In this document: piece after piece, positions 8,632 to 16,267 of the stretch
How the letters are laid out: every line of letters starts with the position of its first letter
How positions within the stretch are numbered: position 1 is the first letter of the stretch
Source: Enterococcus songbeiensis
GTDB taxonomy: Bacteria; Bacillota; Bacilli; Lactobacillales; Enterococcaceae
Assembly (NCBI RefSeq): GCF_005405265.1
Contig: NZ_BJDS01000009.1
Span: 1 to 64,000 of the forward strand
Direction: 5' to 3'
DNA: 64,000 nt
The notes under the pieces: generated by a model
The model's input: only the letters and a program-made list of their open reading frames with translations
Databases searched by the model: none
Told to the model about the DNA's origin: nothing
Translations under genes and position numbers: made by a program

Positions 8632-9054
8632 TTATTCGACAGTAATCCCCATGCTTCGTGCAGTTCCTTCAACCATGCGCATTGCTGCTTCAACATCAGC
8701 TGCGTTTAGGTCTGGCAATTTCAATTCAGCGATTTCTTTTACTTGATCGCGTGAAACTTTAGCAACTTTCGTTTTGTTTGGTTCGCCTGAACCTTTTTCC
8801 ACTTTAGCCGCTTTTTTCAACAATACTGCAGCTGGTGGTGTTTTTGTGATAAATGTAAATGAACGGTCTTCATATACTGAGATCACAACTGGAATAATCA
8901 AACCTGCTTGATCAGCAGTACGAGCATTGAATTCTTTTGTGAATCCCATGATGTTGATACCCGCTTGACCTAGCGCAGGACCTACTGGCGGAGCTGGTGT
9001 TGCTTTACCTGCAGGAATTTGCAATTTAACGATTTTTTCTACTTTCTTTGCCAC
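8632..9054 (-). CDS. rplK: 50S ribosomal protein L11
   Basis: L11 binds the GTPase-associated centre of 23S rRNA and is needed for RelA-type stringent sensing. The 140-residue product has the Pro-rich [22 protein letters not shown] start and the C-terminal rRNA-binding domain ending in RSMGITVE. The start is a GTG at 9054 with AAGGAGG eight bases upstream. An ATG lies between them in another frame and would give only an 11-codon product. It begins the rplK-rplA-rplJ-rplL cluster, which here is separated from nusG by four unrelated genes. Confidence 0.98.
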   Translation of the reverse strand: MAKKVEKIVKLQIPAGKATPAPPVGPALGQAGINIMGFTKEFNARTADQAGLIIPVVISVYEDRSFTFITKTPPAAVLLKKAAKVEKGSGEPNKTKVAKVSRDQVKEIAELKLPDLNAADVEAAMRMVEGTARSMGITVE

Positions 9055-9080
9055 GAGACATACCTCCTTGAGTCCGTGAT

Positions 9081-9114
9081 GTGGTTAATTGGAGATCAAT
9101 ATTTCTCCTCCCAC
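9081..9114 (-). promoter_or_regulatory. Putative L1-binding hairpin upstream of rplK
   Basis: It has the same architecture as the hairpin before rplA: outer stem GTGG/CCAC, 5' bulge GA, inner stem GGAGA/TCTCC, 3' bulge AATTAA. It lies about 25 nt upstream of the rplK start, where L1 binding would block initiation. Confidence 0.68.
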
Positions 9115-9167
9115 TTTTACCCGTGGTGTCCACACCAAAATAACCATGTGCTGACACACACTGTGAT

Positions 9168-9195
9168 AGTTTAGCATATCCAAAGAAAATTGCAA
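9168..9195 (-). promoter_or_regulatory. Candidate promoter of rplK
   Basis: TTGCAA (9190-9195) and TAAACT (9168-9173) are spaced 16 bp on the minus strand, placing the start of transcription about 100 nt before rplK and upstream of the L1-like hairpin. Confidence 0.5.
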
Positions 9196-9337
9196 GCAAT
9201 TTCCTCTTTCTCTTTCGTATTTCATCACTGAAAAAGCCTTAAAATTTCTTTTACCTGCTATGATTTTCTGCCGTTTCATTGTTTTCTTGTGGTACACTAC
9301 AATCAGAAGTTAGTAGAAAATTTCAGAGGTGCAAAAA

Positions 9338-10003
9338 ATGGAACAAGTACGGTTTCGCAGTGTTTTTGACATTATTGGACCAATCATGGTTGGTCCCAGC
9401 AGTTCTCATACTGCCGGTGCTGCGCGGATTGGCAAAGTCGTCCGCAATATTTTTGGCGAACAGCCGGATAGTGTCGATATTTATTTATATGAATCCTTTG
9501 CTAAAACTTATCGAGGACATGGAACGGATGTTGCCCTGGTCGGTGGTTTACTGGGGATGGCCCCAGATGATCCCCGCCTAGCAGACTCTTTAAAAATCGC
9601 CCATGAGTCAGGAATGGAAGTCCTGTTCGTTCCCAAAAACGAAAAAGCCGAGCATCCAAATTCCGTAAAAATGGTCGTGACAAAAGGCAAACGAAAATTA
9701 TCTGTGACCGGAATTTCCATCGGTGGCGGAAACATTCAGATTTCCGAATTAAACGGGTTCAAGATTTCTCTAACAATGGGAACACCAACCTTTATCACTG
9801 TCCACCAAGACGTACCAGGCATGATTGCTAAAGTCACCAATATTTTGTCAGAGGCGAATGCCAATATCGGTACCATGACTGTTACGAGAGAATCAAAAGG
9901 TGAAAAAGCGATTATGATCATTGAAGTAGATGAACCACAACCAGGAATTTGTGAAAAATTAAAAGCGTTGGATTATATGGACAACGTAACTTATTTTGAT
10001 TAG
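9338..10003 (+). CDS. sdaAB: L-serine dehydratase, iron-sulfur-dependent, beta subunit
   Basis: With SdaAA it deaminates L-serine to pyruvate. The 221-residue subunit starts with the family stretch FDIIGPIMVGPSSSHTAGAARIG and ends in an ACT domain (about residues 150-221, TVHQDVPGMIAKVTNILSEANANIGTM). The ATG at 9338 is preferred because GAGGTG precedes it; the GTG at 9329 lies inside that ribosome site. It is divergent from rplK and followed by sdaAA 11 bp later. Splitting into alpha and beta chains is usual in Firmicutes. Confidence 0.95.
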   Translation: MEQVRFRSVFDIIGPIMVGPSSSHTAGAARIGKVVRNIFGEQPDSVDIYLYESFAKTYRGHGTDVALVGGLLGMAPDDPRLADSLKIAHESGMEVLFVPKNEKAEHPNSVKMVVTKGKRKLSVTGISIGGGNIQISELNGFKISLTMGTPTFITVHQDVPGMIAKVTNILSEANANIGTMTVTRESKGEKAIMIIEVDEPQPGICEKLKALDYMDNVTYFD

Positions 10004-10014
10004 GGTGAAAAAAA

Positions 10015-10890
10015 ATGTTTTATTCAATTGAAGATTTAGTTAGTCAAGCACAAAATTATTCTTCTGTTGCCGAGTTGATGATTCAAACAGAAATCGAAAT
10101 GACTGGACGTGACCGGGAACAAATTTTTCATTTGATGGAAAAAAATCTTGCGATCATGGAACGTTCAATCGATGAAGGAATTCAAGGAGTCACCTCCGTT
10201 ACAGGAATAACCGGTGGCGATGCCAAAAAATTAAATACCTATTTACAAACAGATCGGTTTTTAAGCGGAGAAACAATTTTGACCGCCGTCAGAAATGCGA
10301 TTGCCGTGAATGAAGTAAATGCAAAAATGGGACTAATCTGTGCTACCCCAACTGCCGGCAGTGCTGGTGTCGTTGCCGGGGTATTAACTGCAGTGAAGGA
10401 TCGTTTGCAGCTTTCCCATGAAGAACAGGTCCATTTCTTATTTACTGCCGGAGCATTCGGATTGGTTATCGCCAACAACGCATCAATTTCTGGTGCTGAA
10501 GGCGGCTGTCAGGCAGAAATCGGCTCCGCCAGCGCAATGGCAGCGGCGGCTCTGGTCTGTGCAAATGGGGGAACTCCTCATCAAGCGGCACAAGCTGTAG
10601 CAATCACTCTTAAAAATATGATGGGCTTGATTTGTGATCCGGTAGCTGGTCTGGTGGAAGTTCCTTGTGTTAAGCGAAATGCGCTGGGTTCTTCACAGGC
10701 ATTCATTTCTGCCGACATGGCATTAGCAGGAATCGAAAGTGTGATTCCTCCTGATGAAGTGGTCGCTGCAATGTATCAAGTTGGCCGACAAATGCCGGCG
10801 ATTTTCAAAGAAACAGCAGAAGGCGGCTTGGCAGTCACGCCAACTGCCCAACGTCTCCAAAAAGAGCTTCTCGAGAAACAGCACAATTAA
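10015..10890 (+). CDS. sdaAA: L-serine dehydratase, iron-sulfur-dependent, alpha subunit
   Basis: This 291-residue catalytic chain holds the 4Fe-4S cluster. Conserved features are GVTSVTGITGGDAKKLN (about 60-76), CATPTAGSAGVVAGVL (near 109-124), GAEGGCQAEIGSASAM (near 160) and CDPVAGLVEVPC (near 205), which supply the cluster cysteines. It forms a two-gene operon with sdaAB and ends at a bidirectional terminator shared with lactate oxidase. Both neighbours feed or use pyruvate, so the block may serve pyruvate supply; that link is inference. Confidence 0.96.
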   Translation: MFYSIEDLVSQAQNYSSVAELMIQTEIEMTGRDREQIFHLMEKNLAIMERSIDEGIQGVTSVTGITGGDAKKLNTYLQTDRFLSGETILTAVRNAIAVNEVNAKMGLICATPTAGSAGVVAGVLTAVKDRLQLSHEEQVHFLFTAGAFGLVIANNASISGAEGGCQAEIGSASAMAAAALVCANGGTPHQAAQAVAITLKNMMGLICDPVAGLVEVPCVKRNALGSSQAFISADMALAGIESVIPPDEVVAAMYQVGRQMPAIFKETAEGGLAVTPTAQRLQKELLEKQHN

Positions 10891-10963
10891 AAAAGCTTAG
10901 AAAATTGAAGTGGCCGGCAAGAATTCATTTTTTGCGGTCACTTCAATTTTTTCCAAGCTTTTT
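10889..10963. terminator. Bidirectional terminator between sdaAA and lactate oxidase
   Basis: A long inverted repeat (AAAAGCTT and AAATTGAAGTG on the left, their complements on the right) sits between convergent genes, with A and T runs at its two ends. Confidence 0.88.
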
Positions 10964-10987
10964 GGGAACAATTCATTTTTAGTTAAA

Positions 10988-12091
10988 TCAATAGGAAAAT
11001 AGTTTTGTATTTTTTACTTCTTCGATTGTTTTTGTTCCTGCCAACTGCATCGTGATGGACAATTCTTTATTCAAATGATCAAAGACTGATTTTACTCCCT
11101 CTGCTCCACCAAGGTTAAGGCCATAGATAACTGGACGGCCAATTGCCACCAAATCTGCCCCGCTTGCCAAAGCCTTAAAGACGTGTTCGCCACGACGGAC
11201 ACCAGAATCAAATACGATTGGTACGCGTTTATTTACGACTGCAGCAATTTCCGGTAATACATCAAAGGAAGCTGGTCCACCATCTAATTGACGCCCCCCA
11301 TGGTTAGAAACCCAGATACCGTCTGCACCAGCAGCAATCGCTACTTCTGCATCTTCTGGTGATTGGATTCCTTTGACCACGACAGGTAAATTGGTCAAGG
11401 TTTTGATTTGTTGGATATCCTCCGGCTCAATTGCTTGTTTAGCCGCAGCATAAATTTCTGCAATTCCTTTTCCTGCACCGTCGCCGCTTTCGCTTTGTTC
11501 ACTATAAGCAGCCAAATTCGGCATAGGTAGTGGGAATTGAAAATGATTGATGACATCTTCTTCTCGATAGCCCCCAAGTGTTGAATCAACGGTCAAAACG
11601 ATTGCTTTTGCGCCGGCTTTTACTGCTTTGTCTAAAATAAATTTGTTAAAACCATCGTCTTTGCTCATATATAATTGGAAAAATTGCGGTGCATTTGGTG
11701 CTGCTGCAGCGGCATCTTCAATGGTTGTGTTGGCATAGGTGCTGATTGAAAAAATTGATCCAGCAGCGGCAACTCCTTTTGCGGTGTCGGCTTCGCCATT
11801 TGTATGTGCTAACCCTTGAGCGGCTGATGGCGCTTGAATGATTGGTGTTTCCAATTGAATATCCCATAATTTCGTGTGTAAATCAGCTGAATCGATACCT
11901 CGTAGTACCCGAGGCATAATCGTTTTTTTATTAAAGGAACTGGTGTTTTCTGCCATCGTCCATTCATCTTCTGAACCACCACGGATATACCCGAATGCAC
12001 CGGCTTCCATCGTTTCTTGTGCTCGTTTTTCTAATGAAGCGATATTGACGATTTCGATTGGATGTTCTTCTTTGCTTGCTTGATAAGTCAT
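10988..12091 (-). CDS. lox: L-lactate oxidase (FMN-dependent alpha-hydroxyacid oxidase)
   Basis: The enzyme oxidises L-lactate with O2 to pyruvate and H2O2 in the cytoplasm. The 367-residue TIM-barrel protein has GYIRGG (Tyr35), APSAAQGLAH (about 87-96), QLYMSKD (139-145) and the active-site SNHGGRQLDGG with His264 and Arg267. These positions line up with Aerococcus lactate oxidase (His265, Arg268). Glycolate or mandelate oxidases are related alternatives, but the residue match favours lactate. AAGGAA precedes the ATG. The gene shares a terminator with sdaAA. Peroxide output is a known trait of such lactic acid bacteria. Confidence 0.9.
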   Translation of the reverse strand: MTYQASKEEHPIEIVNIASLEKRAQETMEAGAFGYIRGGSEDEWTMAENTSSFNKKTIMPRVLRGIDSADLHTKLWDIQLETPIIQAPSAAQGLAHTNGEADTAKGVAAAGSIFSISTYANTTIEDAAAAAPNAPQFFQLYMSKDDGFNKFILDKAVKAGAKAIVLTVDSTLGGYREEDVINHFQFPLPMPNLAAYSEQSESGDGAGKGIAEIYAAAKQAIEPEDIQQIKTLTNLPVVVKGIQSPEDAEVAIAAGADGIWVSNHGGRQLDGGPASFDVLPEIAAVVNKRVPIVFDSGVRRGEHVFKALASGADLVAIGRPVIYGLNLGGAEGVKSVFDHLNKELSITMQLAGTKTIEEVKNTKLFSY

Positions 12092-12158
12092 GAGAGATTC
12101 CTTCTTTCAAAAAATGAGTTCTACACACTTATTATATTCACTTATTAAAAGTAAGCAA

Positions 12159-13034
12159 TTATTTTGACTCTGCCCATAAAAATTTTTCAATCAGTTGATC
12201 AACTTGTTTATTTTCATGCAGTTGGCTGTGTTGGACATTGTTTCCTGTCACGATTTCTGTCTGGACATTATTTCCATGAGCCGTCACTAGCCCACTGATT
12301 GCTAACGCACTGGTCAGTGGCACCGTTCCATCCGTCAGCTCTTCTTTGCTGAGTTGTCCACCCATCACTAAAAAGTCAATCGTTGTCGGCAGTTGTTGGA
12401 TCATTCCTTGGTAATCTTGGTAACGTGCCGAAATTTCAGATGGGCCGTTTTCCATTAGATCCTTAATGGATTGACTTGTGCTTGTATCCAAAAAATCATT
12501 GAATGGGGCGCCGATTGCAACAAATTTTTGAACTTCCGGCAAATCCGCGGTCTCCCCTGATTCCAGATAGCGCAAACTGCTGACACCACCCATGGAATGC
12601 CCCACTAAATTCACTTTAGTAATTCCATAAGTGGTGGAGAGATACGTTAAGCAGCTTTTGATCCACTCCGCCTGCTGCCATTCATTATTTTTATTGTCTT
12701 CAAAGAGAACTTGGATCAAAGGATTCTCTTTTTCTCCTGTCCATGTACCTTTTTCTGTAATTTTTCCTGATGGCGAAACCCGCAATTGCAGCACTTGTTC
12801 TGCGATGTCGGCTTTTTCAAAGCGAGCAATCATTCCGCCAAAGGAGCTGGGCCCACCGGAATAACCATGAAAGAAAATCGTTGGAATGGCGGTTTTCGTT
12901 TGTGTGGGAACCTTTTCTTTTACGGCTTGTACGTTGGTTATTTCTGGCTCAGTTGTATTTTTGCTGAGGGCTTTATAGCCAAACCAGCCGCCAATCAAAA
13001 GCACCAAAAATAAACCGACACCAATTTTTTTCAT
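12159..13034 (-). CDS. DUF915 alpha/beta hydrolase, membrane-anchored or secreted
   Basis: The 291-residue product begins with KK and a hydrophobic segment (about residues 4-22), which serves as a signal or anchor. The hydrolase domain shows IFFHGYSGGPSSFG (oxyanion region) and the nucleophile elbow GHSMGG, with Asp and His expected in the C-terminal third (DGTVPL, QHSQLHEN). Substrate is unknown; it could be a lipase or an esterase acting outside the cell. The ATG at 13034 has GGAGG at a good distance. It lies between lox and nusG on the same strand, behind the nusG terminator. Confidence 0.82.
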   Translation of the reverse strand: MKKIGVGLFLVLLIGGWFGYKALSKNTTEPEITNVQAVKEKVPTQTKTAIPTIFFHGYSGGPSSFGGMIARFEKADIAEQVLQLRVSPSGKITEKGTWTGEKENPLIQVLFEDNKNNEWQQAEWIKSCLTYLSTTYGITKVNLVGHSMGGVSSLRYLESGETADLPEVQKFVAIGAPFNDFLDTSTSQSIKDLMENGPSEISARYQDYQGMIQQLPTTIDFLVMGGQLSKEELTDGTVPLTSALAISGLVTAHGNNVQTEIVTGNNVQHSQLHENKQVDQLIEKFLWAESK

Positions 13035-13067
13035 CCTAATTCCTCCATAATTTGTCTTCTTCATTTA

Positions 13068-13105
13068 TAAAAAAATAGACTCTCCCTTCTTGTAGGAAGA
13101 GAGAG
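13068..13105 (-). terminator. Terminator of nusG
   Basis: CTCTCTCTTC pairs with GAAGGGAGAG around a 6-nt loop, followed by TATTTTTTT on the minus strand. Confidence 0.88.
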
Positions 13106-13116
13106 CTTTCTGGTCG

Positions 13117-13659
13117 TTAAATTTTGTCTACTTGTTCAAAATCTAGTTCTGTACTGGTTTCCCGACCGAACATATCGATATTGACTTTCAATTTTTGTTT
13201 TTCTTCATCAACTTCAGTTACTTGACCTTCCAGTCCAGCAAATGCTCCTTCGATGATCTTCACTGTTTCTCCCACTTCAACCTCAAGATCAGATTGACGC
13301 GTACTCATACCTAATGAACGAAGAATGTGATTGATTTCTTCTGCCAATAATGGTGCTGGCTTACTGCCGGCGCCATGGGAACCTACAAAACCGGTCACGC
13401 CCGGTGTATTCCGCACAACGTACCAAGATTCGTCGGTCATCGTCATTTCGACTAAAACATATCCAGGAAAAGTTTTATGCACGATTTCTTTCGATTTGCC
13501 GTTTTTGACTTCCGTTTCTGTTTCTTCAGGAACAACAACACGGAAAATAAAATCTCCCATTCCCATGCTTTGCGCGCGAGATTCGATGTTTGCCTTTACC
13601 TTGTTTTCATAGCCGGAATAAGTGTGCAGTACGTACCAGTTTCTTTCAAAAGTTTCCAT
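13117..13659 (-). CDS. nusG: Transcription termination/antitermination protein NusG
   Basis: NusG binds RNA polymerase and modulates pausing, and couples transcription to Rho or ribosomes. The 180-residue protein has the NGN domain (WYVLHTYSGYENKVKANIE at the start, FPGYVLVEM and VRNTPGVTGFVG) and a C-terminal KOW domain (VGETVKIIEGAFAGLEGQV). AAGGAG precedes the ATG. It follows secE, but a terminator-like hairpin lies in the 101-bp gap, and rplK does not follow as it does in many bacteria. Confidence 0.97.
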   Translation of the reverse strand: METFERNWYVLHTYSGYENKVKANIESRAQSMGMGDFIFRVVVPEETETEVKNGKSKEIVHKTFPGYVLVEMTMTDESWYVVRNTPGVTGFVGSHGAGSKPAPLLAEEINHILRSLGMSTRQSDLEVEVGETVKIIEGAFAGLEGQVTEVDEEKQKLKVNIDMFGRETSTELDFEQVDKI

Positions 13660-13684
13660 TCTGATGGCTCCTTATCTGATTGTA

Positions 13685-13711
13685 AAATAAAAAAACCTCA
13701 GTTCCCCGAAG
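13685..13711 (-). terminator. Intrinsic terminator-like hairpin between secE and nusG
   Basis: CTTCGG pairs with CTGAGG around GGAA (13696-13711), directly followed by seven Ts on the minus strand. It could partly stop transcripts from rpmG-secE and so attenuate nusG. Confidence 0.72.
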
Positions 13712-13760
13712 TTTTTCTTCTCAAACAGTATAGCACCGTTTTGATGATCACGCTAGCGAA

Positions 13761-13931
13761 TTATTTTAAAATCCAACTAAACACGGACCGGATAACCGTA
13801 TCCATCACAAAGAACATTACAGCAAAAATAACCGATGTCTCGATAACCACTAAGGTATCTTTACGCAATTGTTTTTTGTTTGGCCAGGTGACCTGTTTCA
13901 TTTCAGCAATGACACTGCGGATGAATTTCAT
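13761..13931 (-). CDS. secE: Preprotein translocase subunit SecE
   Basis: The 56-residue protein has the minimal Gram-positive SecE form: an amphipathic N-terminal helix with the family motif EMKQVTWPNKKQL (about 10-22) and one membrane helix (about 28-50). It clamps SecY in the plasma membrane. The ATG at 13931 follows GTAGGGGG, which overlaps the stop codon of rpmG, so the two are coupled. The order rpmG-secE-nusG is the usual Firmicute one. Confidence 0.95.
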   Translation of the reverse strand: MKFIRSVIAEMKQVTWPNKKQLRKDTLVVIETSVIFAVMFFVMDTVIRSVFSWILK

Positions 13932-13942
13932 TTTTCTGCCCC

Positions 13943-14095
13943 CTACTTCGTTTCTCTGTGAAGCGTGTATTTATTGCAATATTTACAAAACTTATTGATT
14001 TCTAAACGTTCGCCCCGTTTACCTTCACTAACTGATTTTGAGTAGTTGCGTGAACCGCAAACAGAACAGGCTAAGGCTGCTTTTTTCGTTGCCAT
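13943..14095 (-). CDS. rpmG: 50S ribosomal protein L33, zinc-binding form
   Basis: The 50-residue protein carries two CxxC pairs (Cys10/Cys13 in ACSVCGS and Cys37/Cys40 in FCKYCNK) and a basic middle part, as in zinc-bearing L33. Firmicutes often hold a second, zinc-free copy elsewhere. GAGGAGG lies just before the ATG at 14095. It leads the rpmG-secE(-nusG) unit. Confidence 0.95.
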   Translation of the reverse strand: MATKKAALACSVCGSRNYSKSVSEGKRGERLEINKFCKYCNKYTLHRETK

Positions 14096-14238
14096 TTTCG
14101 TGCCTCCTCATCATACACAATCGTACAATTTAACTTATCACGTTTCTTTTTTTCTGTCAATCGCAGGAATAATTTAGTCATTATTTTTAATTTATGCTAT
14201 TATTAAGTTGTTAAAATGGAACAATTGGAGGGGTCTTT

Positions 14239-14880
14239 ATGCTTTTAAAAACAATGGTATATAAGAAAAAAGATTTAACCACAGTCAAAGAAACTGCCAC
14301 ACTGGAAGAAGCGCTGAAGATTCTTGAAGATTCCGGCTACCGCTGTGTACCGATTCTTGATGAAACCGGCAAAATCTTCCGCGGAAATATCTATAAAATG
14401 CACATCTATCGTCACAAATCAAATGGCGGCGATATGACATTGCCAGTAACGCATCTTTTAAAAAATGCGACGAAATTTATTTATGTGAATTCTTCTTTCT
14501 TCAAAGTTTTCTTCACTATCAAAGAATTGCCTTACATCGCTGTTTTAGATGAAGACAATCACTTCTATGGAATTTTGACCCACAGTTCCCTGTTGACGAT
14601 GCTTTCTCAATCTTGGAACATCGAACAAGGAAGCTATGTATTGACGATTGCTTCCACCGGAAAACAAGGCGATTTAGCGATGATTTCAAAAATCATTTCC
14701 AAATACAGCAGCATCGCCAGCTGTATCACCTTAGACATCGGTAAAGATGAATTTATTCGTCGTACCTTGATTACGCTGCCGGCAAAAACCAGCAAAGAGA
14801 CTTGCGACACGATTATCAACCAACTGGAACACAAAAATTTCAAAGTTGTTGAATTGGAAGATTTAACTGCAGGTGAATAA
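14239..14880 (+). CDS. CBS-ACT domain protein, CbpA-like (cyclic di-AMP binding candidate)
   Basis: The 213-residue protein has two CBS motifs (about residues 10-60 and 68-125; RCVPILDETGKIFRGNI and YIAVLDEDNHFYGILTHSSLL) and an ACT-like domain (about 130-205). This layout matches Listeria CbpA (Lmo0553), a cyclic di-AMP-binding protein of unclear output. Binding here is inferred from the family. TTGGAGGGG supports the start. It is a single gene, divergent from rpmG, ending at a strong terminator shared with queT. Confidence 0.8.
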   Translation: MLLKTMVYKKKDLTTVKETATLEEALKILEDSGYRCVPILDETGKIFRGNIYKMHIYRHKSNGGDMTLPVTHLLKNATKFIYVNSSFFKVFFTIKELPYIAVLDEDNHFYGILTHSSLLTMLSQSWNIEQGSYVLTIASTGKQGDLAMISKIISKYSSIASCITLDIGKDEFIRRTLITLPAKTSKETCDTIINQLEHKNFKVVELEDLTAGE

Positions 14881-14887
14881 AAAAATG

Positions 14888-14931
14888 GCATCCTCTCTTC
14901 GGTGTATGTACCGAGAAAGGATGCTTTTTTT
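14888..14931. terminator. Bidirectional terminator between the CbpA-like gene and queT
   Basis: GCATCC and its complement flank a second stem (CTCTTCGGT / ACCGAGAA), followed by seven Ts on the plus strand. It lies between convergent genes. Confidence 0.88.
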
Positions 14932-15439
14932 ATAGTCTTTTTTCAAAATGAAGTGATTTATCCAAAAGATACATCACAGGTGCCGAAACGGCCATAACGA
15001 TCAATTCACTCAAGGCTAACGTGCCATAGGTTGTCCAAAATGCTTTGCCGCCTTCTGGTACCAGCATGATTGCGATCAAAAACATGCTTGCCGTAAAGAA
15101 CAGCGTGTTCAGTGCCAAACGCCAATAGACGTTGGGAACTTTTTTCTGCAATAACGCGGTTAAGCCCAGTGCTAAAAAGGTTTGTCCTCCGCCAAAAATC
15201 ACATCTGCGATTCCAAAGCCGAAAACCCAATTATAAACAATGACGCCTCCTAAAACACCCCACATTAATTTACGATTGAATACCACCAGATGATTTAAAC
15301 TTTCTGAGATACGAAACTGAATGGGACCAGATGAGACTGGTGCCACAAGAACCGTCAACGCAATGTAAAGCGCCATAATGATTCCATTAGTCACCACGAC
15401 CATTAAACGAGACCGGGTTTGATTGGTTGATAATTGCAT
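14930..15439 (-). CDS. queT: QueT-family queuosine-precursor transporter (ECF S component)
   Basis: The 169-residue protein has five or six hydrophobic helices and the QueT signatures (GPIQFRISESLNHLVVF, GVIVYNWVFGFGIADVIFGGGQT). QueT proteins are substrate-binding components of energy-coupling-factor transporters; the ATPase and EcfT parts are shared and encoded elsewhere. The preQ1 riboswitch directly upstream supports preQ1 or a related 7-deazaguanine as the cargo. AAGGA seven bases before the ATG is the likely ribosome site, with an AGGAG further up that belongs to the riboswitch. Confidence 0.9.
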   Translation of the reverse strand: MQLSTNQTRSRLMVVVTNGIIMALYIALTVLVAPVSSGPIQFRISESLNHLVVFNRKLMWGVLGGVIVYNWVFGFGIADVIFGGGQTFLALGLTALLQKKVPNVYWRLALNTLFFTASMFLIAIMLVPEGGKAFWTTYGTLALSELIVMAVSAPVMYLLDKSLHFEKRL

Positions 15440-15455
15440 GTTTCTTTCCTTCTTT

Positions 15456-15496
15456 CTCCTAGTTTTGTTGACGCGGGATGGTTGATGAACCGCGAA
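15456..15496 (-). promoter_or_regulatory. PreQ1-I riboswitch controlling queT
   Basis: On the minus strand CGCGGTTC, AACC, CCGCG and the A-rich tail TCAACAAAAC run in order and end in TAGGAG. P1 is CGCGG/CCGCG (15490-15494 is its 5' strand). The ACC of the loop can pair with the GG of AGGAG, as in the Thermoanaerobacter aptamer. That would hide a ribosome-site sequence when preQ1 is bound. No terminator follows, so control is probably translational. Confidence 0.82.
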
Positions 15497-15513
15497 TGAT
15501 CAGCGCCGCTTAC

Positions 15514-15774
15514 TCAGCTAGCTTTACGCAGGGACTGCTTTTGCTCTTTTTTTAATGGGACAACTTTTTTTGAAGCGGACTTTTTAGGCGATACTTTTCG
15601 CAAAATAAAACTATAGAAAAGCGTCAACCCACCATACGTCACCAATAATATTCCTTGTGCAATCAAAAAAATCCATTTCACCGTTAGGGAAAGTGGCAAA
15701 TACAGTAAATTTTGTAAAAGAAACTGCAGGGCAAACAAGCCACCTGAGATTCCGATCAAATGATAGTATTTCAT
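15514..15774 (-). CDS. Small membrane protein, function unknown
   Basis: The 86-residue product has two hydrophobic helices (about 5-27 and 33-60) and a very basic C-terminal tail rich in Lys and Ser. I do not recognise a family. The start has AAGGAGAG close upstream. The gene ends about 20 bp before the preQ1 aptamer of queT, so both may be on one transcript. A role with QueT is only a guess from position. Confidence 0.6.
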   Translation of the reverse strand: MKYYHLIGISGGLFALQFLLQNLLYLPLSLTVKWIFLIAQGILLVTYGGLTLFYSFILRKVSPKKSASKKVVPLKKEQKQSLRKAS

Positions 15775-15972
15775 ACTCTCTCCTTAAAATCAATAAAAAA
15801 TCAACAGAGATAAGTATACCAAACTTTCTCATCAAATAAAAACAATAGTTATTCAGCGAAATCGTTTTTATTCTTTTGGGATAAAAAGCTCCTTTTTCAT
15901 AACTCTTAAGAAAGTACTAAGACGGTAATGTAAACGCTCGCTAAAATGTAGGGAGTATGGTATAAAATAAGT

Positions 15973-16187
15973 GTAAGGGGTCATAAGGGTTCCCAGTAAA
16001 GCAGATGCAATAGGATCTGCAGGAACAGAATTGTTATGAAACTTAACAAAGAGACAAAGGACGTGGGAATTTGAGTTACTCCTTACTTACTGAACAGGGT
16101 CTAGTGAGTATTTTCTAGTATTTCTTGAGTGGACATCAGAACCTTGAGAAAATACGAAATGGAAAATAACTTACTAGATTTTTTTTT
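15973..16187 (+). ncRNA. Unidentified structured small RNA, about 215 nt
   Basis: This gap holds no reading frame but looks like an RNA gene. An extended -10 (TGGTATAAA, 15958-15966) precedes it. Inside, GTTCC/GGAAC encloses a CAGAT/ATCTG stem (15989-16025), followed by a TGTTA/TAACA hairpin. The 3' part is a long imperfect stem (TCTAGTGAG at 16100 pairing with CTTACTAGA at 16170) followed by nine Ts. It fits neither tmRNA, SRP RNA nor RNase P RNA as I know them. 6S RNA is a possibility, not shown. It might also be a leader for the lipid kinase gene. Confidence 0.55.
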
Positions 16188-16267
16188 GTGTTTTGCTTTC
16201 CATTCCTGCATTCCTCTGTTAAAATGTTCCCACTGAGTTTTTACTAAACAGATGGAGTTAAAAAAAA

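Noticed and set aside
9055-9070. ATG near 9064 as the start of rplK
   Set aside because: It is out of frame with L11 and lies one base after the ribosome site; the GTG at 9054 gives the conserved N-terminus.
15973-16187. tmRNA, SRP RNA or RNase P RNA
   Set aside because: No tRNA-like ends or tag frame, no GGAAGNAGC-type SRP loop and no RNase P core motifs were found.
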